Of a DNA stretch of 64,000 nt, positions 55,075-64,000 are shown in pieces. A program made the translations under genes and the position numbers. Source of the DNA: Crenobacter cavernae (GTDB lineage Bacteria > Pseudomonadota > Gammaproteobacteria > Burkholderiales > Chromobacteriaceae); the NCBI RefSeq assembly GCF_003355495.1, contig NZ_CP031337.1, forward strand, positions 997,001-1,061,000, read 5' to 3'. The first letter of the stretch is position 1; every line of letters begins with the position of its first letter. The notes beneath the pieces are model-generated. The model searched no databases, was not told where the DNA came from, and worked only from the letters and a program-made list of their open reading frames with translations.

Positions 55075-55968
55075 ATGACGCGCGCCGTACCGCCTCTTCC
55101 CGCCCGCGACGGCGTCGCCGCCAGCCGCCTGTGGCTGCCGGCCGGCGACTGGCCCGACCTGTTGAGCTTCCTCGTCGCGCGCTTCGCGCACCTGGATGCC
55201 GACGTGTGGGTGCGGCGCTTCGCCAACGGCGAGGTGCTGGACGAACTCGGCCAACCTTTGAGGGCCGACACGCCGTACAAGGCCGGACGCTGCCTGCACT
55301 ACTACCGCGACGTGCCGCCCGAGCGCGTCGTGCCGTTCGCCGAAACCGTGCGCTACCGCGACGCGCGGCTCTTGGTGGTCGACAAGCCGCACTTCCTGGC
55401 GACGATACCGTCCGGCAAGCATCTGCACCAGACGCTCTTGATGCGGCTGCGCACCTCGCTCGATCTGCCCCAGCTCACGCCCATCCACCGGCTCGACCGC
55501 GAGACCGCCGGCGTGATGCTGTTCTGCGTCGATCCGGCCAGCCGCGGCGCCTACCAGACGCTATTCGCCGAGCGCCGCGTTGCCAAGACCTACGAGGCCA
55601 TCGTCCACCACCGCGCGCGTCTCTCGCTGCCGTATGTGCACCGGAGCCGGCTCGTCGAGCGCGACGACAGCTTCGTGATGCACGAGGTGGACGGCGAGCC
55701 GAACAGCGAGACGCGCGTCGAGCTGATCGAGGCGATGGGCGGCACGGCGCGGCTGCGCCTCATGCCTTTGACCGGCAAGAAACACCAGCTGCGCGCGCAC
55801 CTGGCGGCGCTCGGCGTGCCTATCGTGAACGACCGCTGGTATCCGCGCCTGTTGCCCGACGGCCCGGACGACTACGACAGGCCGCTGAAGCTGTTGGCGC
55901 GGTCGATCGCATTCACCGACCCGTTCAGCGGCGTGGCGTGTCGCTTCGAGAGCGGGCTGTCGCTGTAG
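55075..55968 (+). CDS. RluA-family pseudouridine synthase
   Basis: A 297-residue protein. The catalytic motif is PIHRLDRETAGVMLF with the active-site Asp, preceded by LLVVDKPHFLATIPSG and followed by KTYEAIVHH and GKKHQLRAHLAALG, as in RluA enzymes. It isomerises uridine in rRNA or tRNA; the target among RluA, RluC, TruC or a variant is not clear. The N-terminal 90 residues are not an S4 domain. CTGGATGTTCCCGC precedes the ATG. One copy of the repeated word lies inside (55246). Confidence 0.88.
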   Translation: MTRAVPPLPARDGVAASRLWLPAGDWPDLLSFLVARFAHLDADVWVRRFANGEVLDELGQPLRADTPYKAGRCLHYYRDVPPERVVPFAETVRYRDARLLVVDKPHFLATIPSGKHLHQTLLMRLRTSLDLPQLTPIHRLDRETAGVMLFCVDPASRGAYQTLFAERRVAKTYEAIVHHRARLSLPYVHRSRLVERDDSFVMHEVDGEPNSETRVELIEAMGGTARLRLMPLTGKKHQLRAHLAALGVPIVNDRWYPRLLPDGPDDYDRPLKLLARSIAFTDPFSGVACRFESGLSL

Positions 55969-56118
55969 GCACTGAGCACGACCGACCTTGTTCTGCGCCA
56001 ACGCGATCGGCGCGCGCGATGGTCATACTGGAGCGAGGGCTGCGGGGATGACAGCGCGCCTTTGCTTTATCATGCCTGCTTGTTGAAACGGGCCGTCCGC
56101 CCCCTCGAAAAGACCACC

Positions 56119-56310
56119 ATGACCGAATCCGCCCCGCTCGCTCCCAAGCCCTGTCACAAATGCGGTTCGGCCGCCGAAGTGATCAAGTCCGGCTCGCGCC
56201 GCTTCTGGGTGCAGTGCAGCCGCTACGCCGACCAGGGCAACTGCAACGCGATCGGCCCGCAGACCGACAACCGCAAGGAAGCGATCTTCCGCTGGAACGC
56301 GACGCGCTGA
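56119..56310 (+). CDS. Lar-like zinc-ribbon protein
   Basis: A 63-residue protein with a CxxC (KPCHKCGSAAEV) and a later Cys pair (VQCSRYADQGNC), the pattern of Lar family restriction-alleviation proteins and Ogr-type zinc ribbons; WNATR at the end is the family's usual close. Lar proteins protect phage or host DNA from type I restriction, but small chromosomal versions may have other roles. Followed by a terminator. Confidence 0.7.
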   Translation: MTESAPLAPKPCHKCGSAAEVIKSGSRRFWVQCSRYADQGNCNAIGPQTDNRKEAIFRWNATR

Positions 56311-56354
56311 GTGCCACGCATAGGGCCGCGACGTTGGCCGAGCCCAGACAAGCG

Positions 56355-56384
56355 AAAACCGCCGGGGTCGACCCGGCGGTTTTG
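56355..56384. terminator. Bidirectional terminator
   Basis: AAAACCGCCGGGGTCGACC and its complement end in A and T runs: AAAACCGCCGG pairs with CCGGCGGTTTT. It separates the Lar-like gene from the convergent chemoreceptor gene. Confidence 0.85.
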
Positions 56385-56438
56385 TTTGCCCGGCGCGCGG
56401 CGGGGCGGGCGGCTCGGCCAACCTGGGTGGCCCGATCG

Positions 56439-57767
56439 CTACGAGGCGCGCTTTTGCGAGGCGATCGACGAGAAGGTGTTGATCACCTCGACCACCTGAT
56501 GGGTACTGTCGCGGATCTTGTTGATCGCGTCGCCGGCGTCGTTGGCGTGCGCCACGCCTTGTTCAGCCTGCTTGAGCATGGCGCTCATGCTGACGATGGC
56601 GGTGTGCGTGCCCTCGCGAATGGTTTCGATCATGCCGGAAATCTCGGCGGTGGAACGGGTGGTGCGCTCGGCCAGCTTGCGCACTTCGTCGGCCACCACG
56701 GCGAAACCGCGCCCCTGTTCGCCGGCGCGCGCCGCCTCGATGGCGGCGTTGAGCGCCAACAGGTTGGTCTGGTCGGCGATGTCGTGGATGGTGTTGACGA
56801 TGGAGGTGATCTGGGACGACTGCGTGCCGAGCGCTTCGATCAGTTGCGTCGAGACGCGCGCGCTGTCGGCGATGCGGCGCATCTCGGCCGCGGCGGTCTC
56901 GATCACGCTGGCGCCCTGCCGCGAGAGCGCTTCGGTGCTTTCGGACAGCTTGTACGCCTCCGTGGCGTGTTCGATGTCGCGGTTGACGTTGAGCACGCTC
57001 TCGGTGACATCGGTGGCGAACTTGATCACCTTGTAGATCACGCCGTCGGCGTCGAACATTGGGTTGTACGAGGCCTCGAGCCACAACACGGCGCCGCCGC
57101 GCCCGCGCCGCTGGAACTGGCCGGCCATGTATTCGCCGCGGTTGAGCCGTTGCCAGAACGCGGCGTACTCGGGACTCTTCATGTAGGCGTCGTCGCAGAA
57201 CAGGCGGTGATGCTGGCCCTGGATGTCGGCGAGCGAGTAGCCCACGGCGGCGAGAAAGTTGTCGTTGGCGGTGAGGATGGTGCCGTCGGGCGCGAACTCG
57301 ATCACCGCCATCGAGCGGCTGATCGCCGTGATCTTGTTATCCTGCTCATGCGCCTCGCGGGTGTGCCGGGTGATGTCCTGCGCGAACTTGATGACCTTGA
57401 GCAGCCTGCCGTCCTTGCCGAATACCGGATTGTACGAGGCTTCGAGCCAGATCGGCTGGCCGTCGCGGCCGACGCGCTTGAATTCGCCGGAAACGAATTC
57501 GCCGCGGTTCAGTCGTTGTCAGAACTCGGCGTATTCAGCGCTGAACGTATAACCTTTTTCGCAGAAGATGCGATGGTGTTTGCCGACGATGTCCGCACGC
57601 TGGTAGCCGACGGTAGCAAGGAAATTCTCGTTGGCGTCGATAATGGTGCCGTCCGGCATGAATTCGATCACCGCCATCGAACGCTTGATCGCGGCGAGCA
57701 CCGCTTGCTGCGTATCGATGAGTTCTTGTTGCGCCGACACTTGCTGCTTGAGCTTGTGATTGAACAT
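56439..57767 (-). pseudogene. Soluble PAS-PAS chemoreceptor (BdlA-like) with an internal stop
   Basis: One frame runs from ATG at 57767 (MFNHKLKQQVSAQQELIDTQ) to 56439 except for a single TGA at 57519-57521. It has two PAS domains with near-identical features (MAVIEF, PDGTI, ANENFL, HHRIFC in the first; HHRLFC in the second), then a MCP signalling domain (QTNLLALNAAIEAARAGE, FAVVADEVRKLAERT). The stop falls at the Trp of EYAEF-W-QRLNRGEF, seen intact as EYAAFWQRLNRGEY in the second PAS, so it is a TGG to TGA change. BdlA-type proteins control biofilm dispersal. It is cytosolic, without membrane helices. Confidence 0.85.
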
Positions 57768-58113
57768 GCTTGCCCTCCCCAGGCGATCAATCCCTACGTA
57801 ATTTTATTTTTAATGCAATAGCACAAATGAATATAGCCGATATGTTCCCGGCTTTCCTGCCAGGCGGGTCCGGCATGCCGTGCCCACGGGTGCGGCACTC
57901 ATGACGCAAAGCGGGATCGGCAGGCGCAAATCCCCGCCGGGCAGCGCGGGGCAGCCCTCTCCCTCCGGAAGGGGCAAGGGGAAAAAGGCGGACAAAACGG
58001 CCGGCTGGCCTATGCTGGGGTTAAGTTGCGGCGGGGGCTGCGACCGCAGGAAGGTACCTGCCCCATCCCGGATGCCGCGCCGCCGGCCGGGCGGCACGAC
58101 GAGGAGTCAGACC
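57768..58113. other. Intergenic region, no gene seen
   Basis: The first 60 bases (57790-57850) are AT-rich and likely contain the promoter of the leftward chemoreceptor gene. The rest is GC-rich with several short G or C runs and no convincing reading frame. Confidence 0.4.
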
Positions 58114-58251
58114 ATGGCCAAACACCAATTGCGCAGTACGAAAGAGCCCAAGAAACCCAAAAAAGCGAAACAGGTGACCGTCGTTTCCACGACCATCAGC
58201 CCGCTGGTCACGCCGGCCAAACCCAGCCTCGGCCACAAGACCCGGCATTAG
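58114..58251 (+). CDS. Very small basic protein
   Basis: A 45-residue Lys-rich protein (MAKHQLRSTKEPKKPKKAKQ, then VTVVSTTISPLVTP, ending GHKTRH) with GAGGAGTCAGACC upstream and a strong terminator 20 bases after the stop. Similar short Lys/Pro-rich proteins occur in many proteobacteria without known function. Small size and composition make this less certain, but the flanking signals support it. Confidence 0.6.
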   Translation: MAKHQLRSTKEPKKPKKAKQVTVVSTTISPLVTPAKPSLGHKTRH

Positions 58252-58270
58252 TCCGGGGCGCGGCGATAGG

Positions 58271-58307
58271 AAAAAGGCTGACTGCGATCGCGCAGTCAGC
58301 CTTTTTT
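58271..58307 (+). terminator. Terminator after the small basic protein gene
   Basis: AAAAGGCTGACTGCG and CGCAGTCAGCCTTTT form a 15-base stem followed by TT; it can serve both strands. Confidence 0.92.
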
Positions 58308-58348
58308 CATTGATGGACAGGCTAGGCCCGGGCCGCCGCGCATCGTCC

Positions 58349-58741
58349 TCAGAATTCCACCGTCACCTTCTTGGCGCCCAGCATCTTGGCGCGTGCGATC
58401 AGTTGTTCGAGCGTGGCCTCGGAGAGCAGGACGTCGGGCACGGCGGCCGGGGCGGGGGCGGGGGCGGCCACCGCCTGCGGCGCCGGGGCCGGCGCGGCGG
58501 GGGCGCGCACCGGTTCGGCCGGCGACTCGGCCAACAGGCCCGACAACGCGGCGCACAGCCTTTCGTAAGCTTCGCGACTGGGCTTGATGTGGCTGCCATC
58601 CTGCGCCTCGTAACGCTGGATCGCGGCGGTGGACAGCTGCACTTGCTGCGCGAGCGCGGTGCGCGACAGGCGCAGCTGCTTCCGCATGGCTTTCAACGCC
58701 GGAGGGAACTCCGCGCTTTCAAAGTCGGGCAGGACAGGCAT
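58349..58741 (-). CDS. Helix-turn-helix protein with Ala/Pro linker
   Basis: A 130-residue protein. Residues 10-65 form an XRE-like HTH (LKAMRKQLRLSRTALAQQVQ, STAAIQRYEAQDGSHIKPSR). An Ala/Pro-rich linker of about 35 residues follows, then a short conserved end (LSEATLEQLIARAKMLGAKK, VTVEF). The plan is that of the small nucleoid- or plasmid-type regulators found in betaproteobacteria. A GTG at 58750 is an alternative start. It faces a 585-base region without genes and may regulate from there. Confidence 0.7.
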   Translation of the reverse strand: MPVLPDFESAEFPPALKAMRKQLRLSRTALAQQVQLSTAAIQRYEAQDGSHIKPSREAYERLCAALSGLLAESPAEPVRAPAAPAPAPQAVAAPAPAPAAVPDVLLSEATLEQLIARAKMLGAKKVTVEF

Positions 58742-59326
58742 GTGGGGCACCGCGTGAATGAGGGTAGACCGGCAGCATCATACACCACACCCCACAAATA
58801 CACACAAATCATACATCGCGCGCTGCCTGTATGTATTAATTTTGCAACATACGAAAATCAACACCATCACGACGGCAGGAAGTTTGCCATTTAATTACAG
58901 AACACTGCACTGCGTCGTGCGTCGCGTATTAAAGAAACACACACTCAATACATACAAGCGCATAAACGATACATCAGCCCTATCCGCATAAAATCATACA
59001 ACAATACATTTAATACTTAGGGGAAATACGCGTCGCGCCTTGCCAGCCAACGATTCCCGCGCGACGAGATCGCGCGCAAGACGGGCGTCAGCGGCTATGT
59101 ATGTGGCATGTATTTTTCGGACGCCGGCGATGAGCACACAAGTACGGCGCCCGGATATTGAGGCCTCGTGACACGCGGCCTAACCGGGAGGCGGAGGAGG
59201 GCGGGGCGCTTGCAGGGCGGCGCCGGCCGGACACGGTCTGGCAGGGCACGAGGCCAAAATTGGTGGTCGCCCTCGCCGCCGGCCATAATGCGAAGCGTCA
59301 CCTTGCCCTGGATGGGAGAAACGTCG
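58742..59326. other. Long intergenic region, AT- and CA-rich in its centre
   Basis: From 58780 to 59020 the sequence departs sharply from the host: AT-rich and full of ACA/CATAC runs (CACACAAATCATACAT, AATACATACAAGCGCATAAA). No frame above 80 codons has coding character. Nothing resembles a tRNA or a typical small RNA with terminator. It could be an origin-like or protein-binding region, or relic foreign DNA. Confidence 0.4.
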
Positions 59327-59737
59327 ATGAGAACAATCGCACTGGCCCTGTGCCTTGGCGCCTGGCTCGCGAGCGGCATCGCGTCGGCCGCCGGACGCGT
59401 ATATGGACGCGTCTATTTCGTCGAGCCGGACAACGGCGCCACGGTACAAAGCCCGTTCAAGGTGCGCTTCGGCGTGGAAGGCCTGCGCATCGCGCCGGCC
59501 GGCGACGCGACGCCCGGCACCGGCCACCATCACCTGATCATCGACGGCGACCCCATCCCGCAGAAAGAGGGGGTGCCGAGCGACGAGCGCCACCTGCACT
59601 TCGGCAAGGGGCAGACGAAAACCGAGTTGGCGCTGCCGCCGGGCGAGCACACGTTGACGCTGCAGTTCGCCGACGGCGCGCATCGGTCCTACGGGCCGGA
59701 GCTGAGCAGCAGCATCAGGGTGAAAGTCGCGCCGTAA
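59327..59737 (+). CDS. DUF4399 periplasmic protein
   Basis: A 136-residue protein with a signal peptide (MRTIALALCLGAWLASGIASA) and the DUF4399 core: VEPDNGATVQSPFKVRFGVE, GTGHHHLIIDGD with a His cluster, and LPPGEHTLTLQFADGAHRSY. The Ig-like fold and histidines suggest metal or ligand binding in the periplasm. GGGAGAAACGTCG precedes the ATG. A terminator follows. Confidence 0.82.
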   Translation: MRTIALALCLGAWLASGIASAAGRVYGRVYFVEPDNGATVQSPFKVRFGVEGLRIAPAGDATPGTGHHHLIIDGDPIPQKEGVPSDERHLHFGKGQTKTELALPPGEHTLTLQFADGAHRSYGPELSSSIRVKVAP

Positions 59738-59769
59738 CGTAAGGCAGACCATCCCACCCGACGCAAAAC

Positions 59770-59808
59770 GGGCGAAGCGCCATCAAGCGCTTCGCCCGCT
59801 TCGTTTTT
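59770..59808 (+). terminator. Terminator of the DUF4399 gene
   Basis: GGGCGAAGCGC and GCGCTTCGCCC form a perfect 11-base stem, followed shortly by GTTTTTG. Confidence 0.85.
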
Positions 59809-59868
59809 GTTCCAACCGTCTTATCCACAGCCCCAACTTGTCCACAAGCCGGCGCGGGCGGCGGCGCC

Positions 59869-60468
59869 TCAAGGTTGGCCGAGCAGCCCGTCGAGCAGCG
59901 TGTGCAGGCCGTCGGTCAGCGCCCGCACCGAACCTTCGAGGTCCCAGTCGTCGTGGCCTTGGCGCACAACGTTCGAGATCGCGCGCAACTCCAGAAAGCG
60001 CACACCTTCCTCGCGGCACACATGGAAGAACGCCGCGCCCTCCATGTTCTCGATCTCCACCTCGCGCGCGTCGACGAAGGGTGCTAGCGCCGCGTTCAGC
60101 GACAGGCTGCGCGCGCGCTTGAAAGGCGTGTCATCGGGCAGGTGAGGGCAGGCGAGCGTGTGGCGGCGCGCGAAGTCCATGTCGAGCGGCAGGTGCGCCA
60201 GATGCGTGAAACCGTCCGGCGTGAAGAAGCCCAGATCGCCCTCGACCTCCGACTCGACCAGCACCACGTCGCCGACCGACAGCTGCGCGTGCGGGTACAT
60301 GCCGGCCACGCCGGCGAGGATGATCCAGTCGGGGCGCTCCTTGAGGATTTCCTTGGTCGCGGCGTGCGCGGTGGCGGTCAGGCCGACGCCGGAAACCAGC
60401 GTCTTCACGCCGTCGCGCTGGAACAGGCTGGCTTCGGTGGCGGTGGGGAAGAGGAGGGTGATGTTCAT
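59869..60468 (-). CDS. Futalosine hydrolase-like nucleoside phosphorylase
   Basis: A 199-residue PNP/UDP-family protein. It has GVGLTATAHAATKEILKE near residue 25, ILAGVAGMYP, and the purine-binding signature EIENMEGAAFFHVCREEGV followed by LELRAISNVV. These fit MqnB futalosine hydrolase more than MTA/SAH nucleosidase, but the assignment is by motif. No other menaquinone (mqn) gene is visible, so the substrate may be different. The start at 60468 matches the strand that opens the fold. The repeated word (59875) lies just inside its 3' end. Confidence 0.7.
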   Translation of the reverse strand: MNITLLFPTATEASLFQRDGVKTLVSGVGLTATAHAATKEILKERPDWIILAGVAGMYPHAQLSVGDVVLVESEVEGDLGFFTPDGFTHLAHLPLDMDFARRHTLACPHLPDDTPFKRARSLSLNAALAPFVDAREVEIENMEGAAFFHVCREEGVRFLELRAISNVVRQGHDDWDLEGSVRALTDGLHTLLDGLLGQP

Positions 60469-60785
60469 GGTGGGCAAAGAAGAAGGCAACCGATAACCAT
60501 TATACGTAGCAAGAAATGTTCCGAAGCATCGGAAACAACTGCTGGCATGTTTCACTCAGGCGTTCGATGAATCGTAGATTCAGTAGCACAAACATTCATG
60601 CAAAATGGATTGTCATGTAAAATGGTTAAACCAATATTTGATCCTCACCTCACCTTGAGGCCGAGTTGGAACACCATGTATTTGAGCAAGTTTGATAGGG
60701 CCACAATGCTGCAACAAATAGGCTCCGCGACACTGCTCACATCTCACCTCCCTAACGACCATACACAGAAAAGCTACATCTTAAT
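60469..60785. other. AT-rich region before the unknown operon
   Basis: Composition changes to AT-rich at about 60475. A 72-codon frame (60598-60816, MQNGLSCKMVKPIF onward) overlaps the next gene's start by 31 bases and lacks a ribosome binding site; I do not call it a gene, though it could be a leader peptide. Promoters for the operon should lie here. Confidence 0.4.
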
Positions 60786-61667
60786 ATGGCTTATAAAAGA
60801 TCAAGATACTATCTAAATAGAGTGGTTAAACTTGGGGAGTTACATGGCAACAAGACTGCCATGATGGATGCCTTAGTCAATTCAAACTTTATCTCCTATG
60901 GCCAATTCAAATGGAACATCACTGATACAGCCACAGGAAAAGCCAACAATCATGACTTTATATTTGGACGGCTTTCTAAATTTAGAGACGATTATGTCAA
61001 GCTAGTAGACAATAAATCAACGATAGAAGCCGAAGCGCAAAACTTACTTATCGCCAGCGTTCCATTTGTCTATTTCCCCGACTACTCTGGAATTGCACAC
61101 TCTCACACTTGGAACAATATCGATGCATCTACATTTTGTGAACGATTCAGAAACATAGTTATAAATTATTTTGATGGTTTTTTTGTCGACTGTCAGCTTG
61201 ACCCCATTGCAGACTATCGAAGTTTCATCAAAAAAGTCTCTACTCTTGACCGAGTGAAAGAGATTGAAACAAAGATATTCCCGCCCAATCCTTTGTTTGG
61301 CCGACTCTGGGGGAAGCTATTAAACTACATAGAGTCAAGAAATGCCCAACAGATTAACATAAAAGAGAAAAGTGAGATCGGACTCAACACCGAGATCATT
61401 CGACTGATGCGCGAGATACTAAAAGACAAAAACTTCCAGCCTGAGAACGAGCCGGCCATTACTGATGCAGCTCTACTGATGGCTGCAGATGGATACGGCA
61501 CGGCTACGGTCGAGGGCATTCAAGATGGTGAAATAACAACCATTAAAACCTCTGACACACAACTCAGCTTTCTGTTTGACAAGGACCCGAGCCCTCAGCT
61601 CCTTGCCGAAGAGGCAGAAAAATGGTTAGCACGCACCAGTTCTGAACGCGACATGGAGCACAAATGA
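60786..61667 (+). CDS. Unknown protein in an AT-rich two-gene operon
   Basis: A 293-residue soluble protein that I do not recognise. It opens with MAYKRSRYYLNRVVKLGEL, has a conserved-looking aromatic centre (FVYFPDYSGIAHSHTWNNID) and a helical C-terminal half with ADGYGTATVEGIQDGEITTI. No nuclease or ATPase motif is evident. The codon usage is AT-rich, unlike the host. Its stop overlaps the start of the next, membrane-protein gene (ATGA), so the two are cotranslated. The pairing of a soluble and a small membrane protein in a foreign island suggests a defence or toxin module; that is inference only. Confidence 0.7.
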   Translation: MAYKRSRYYLNRVVKLGELHGNKTAMMDALVNSNFISYGQFKWNITDTATGKANNHDFIFGRLSKFRDDYVKLVDNKSTIEAEAQNLLIASVPFVYFPDYSGIAHSHTWNNIDASTFCERFRNIVINYFDGFFVDCQLDPIADYRSFIKKVSTLDRVKEIETKIFPPNPLFGRLWGKLLNYIESRNAQQINIKEKSEIGLNTEIIRLMREILKDKNFQPENEPAITDAALLMAADGYGTATVEGIQDGEITTIKTSDTQLSFLFDKDPSPQLLAEEAEKWLARTSSERDMEHK

Positions 61668-62134
61668 ACCGAAAGATCATTTTATTTTTAAGGATCTTTT
61701 TTATTTCCCCAGAATTTATTCTATTGCTTTTACCCTTCGCACTTTATCAAAATGAGATTTTTCTTATGGACTGGGCACAACAAAAACTCGCCCAAAATGG
61801 AGAAACTGCGAAATACCTTGGAGGGATTCCTATCGCTTTACTAGCTTGGACAGCCAGCACTGGAGTGAAAATAATTAACCCTGGAGGAGAAAAAACCACC
61901 ACACTCAAAGAATGGCCCGAGTATATAGAGTGGCGAATTACTTTTTATGTGGCAATAATTTATATTTTTGTTTTTTGTCTTGGCGGATTATATTTTTCCA
62001 CGGCACAGCCAGTCGACAGATTCACTAGTAGCATATTAATCTCCTCCGTAATCGGTTCAATGCTTTGCGCTGGGTCTATTTTTTTCTATAGCAACGAATT
62101 AGATATCCTACTGTCATCCACGAATAAAAAATAA
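61664..62134 (+). CDS. Unknown membrane protein, partner of the preceding gene
   Basis: A 156-residue protein with about four transmembrane helices: two around residues 8-28 and 48-65, and two around 95-118 and 122-145, separated by a soluble stretch (KIINPGGEKTTTLKEWPEYI). No family is recognised. It begins inside the last codons of the upstream gene (ATGA overlap), and a strong bidirectional hairpin ends the operon. The DNA is the most AT-rich in the window. A membrane effector paired with a sensor is a plausible reading. Confidence 0.7.
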   Translation: MNRKIILFLRIFFISPEFILLLLPFALYQNEIFLMDWAQQKLAQNGETAKYLGGIPIALLAWTASTGVKIINPGGEKTTTLKEWPEYIEWRITFYVAIIYIFVFCLGGLYFSTAQPVDRFTSSILISSVIGSMLCAGSIFFYSNELDILLSSTNKK

Positions 62135-62162
62135 AGGTTGGCAAAAGCCAACCTTTATTTTT
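62133..62162. terminator. Bidirectional terminator between the unknown operon and metH
   Basis: AAAGGTTGGC and GCCAACCTTT form a 10-base stem around AAAA with A/T runs on both sides. The arm shares the first part of the repeated element (AAGGTTGGC) but lacks its CGAG end. Confidence 0.9.
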
Positions 62163-62176
62163 AGACATACAAATTA

Positions 62177-64000
<1,824 letters not shown>

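Noticed and set aside
58349..58750. GTG at 58750 as the start of the HTH gene
   Set aside because: It adds three residues (MPH) without a better ribosome binding site; the ATG at 58741 is simpler.
60598..60816. 72-codon frame before the AT-rich operon as a third gene
   Set aside because: It overlaps the next gene's start, lacks a ribosome binding site and has no coding features beyond an open frame.

Overview
The window is GC-rich (roughly two thirds G+C by eye) chromosomal DNA of a Gram-negative bacterium, most likely a betaproteobacterium near Neisseriales/Chromobacteriaceae. The reasons are the mix of LysR regulators, CcoG, lipid A deacylase PagL, SrkA, YaeQ, RhlE, cobalamin-dependent MetH and c-di-GMP signalling proteins. 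It holds no rRNA, tRNA or CRISPR that I can see. It reads as ordinary accessory and housekeeping chromosome, with several decayed genes, one insertion sequence, two integron-type attC sites and one AT-rich island.

Layout. 1-10 kb: a MASE1/PAS sensor running off the left edge, a UDG-superfamily protein, LysE and EmrE-type exporters, ArsC, a DUF2235 hydrolase, RhlE helicase and a 7TM-DISM diguanylate cyclase. 10-24 kb: LysR regulators with divergent partners (DUF2798; doxX-dodA; glutathione transferase), an ankyrin protein, ccoG, a MocR regulator, srkA, an MFS exporter and glpK. 24-38 kb: an outer-membrane barrel, a TIGR03862-type flavoprotein, a GlxA-type regulator, an MBL hydrolase, a DUF3141 protein, yaeQ, pagL, a glycine-zipper protein, the ergothioneine pair egtD-egtB and an NCS1 permease. 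38-44 kb: an egtB remnant, then two DUF899 genes, each followed by an attC site, the first split by an IS3-family (IS407-like) element with a clean 4-bp target duplication; then an EamA exporter and an XRE-cupin regulator sharing a large operator. 44-60 kb: rtcB, hydrolases, a methyltransferase, two PAS-PAS-chemoreceptor genes that are both broken, an HNH nuclease, an RluA-type synthase and small genes. 60-62 kb: an AT-rich two-gene operon of unknown function. The right edge is the C-terminal half of metH.

The most striking signal is not a gene. The 9-mer TTGGCCGAG (extended form AAGGTTGGCCGAGCC) occurs about 50 times in 64 kb on both strands by my hand count, where base composition predicts about one. 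It sits inside genes, often as Leu-Ala-Glu with the TTG codon, and as inverted pairs at gene ends. That is the distribution of the DNA uptake sequences of Neisseria, but the word differs from the published Neisseriaceae dialects I know. It is a candidate uptake sequence for this lineage.
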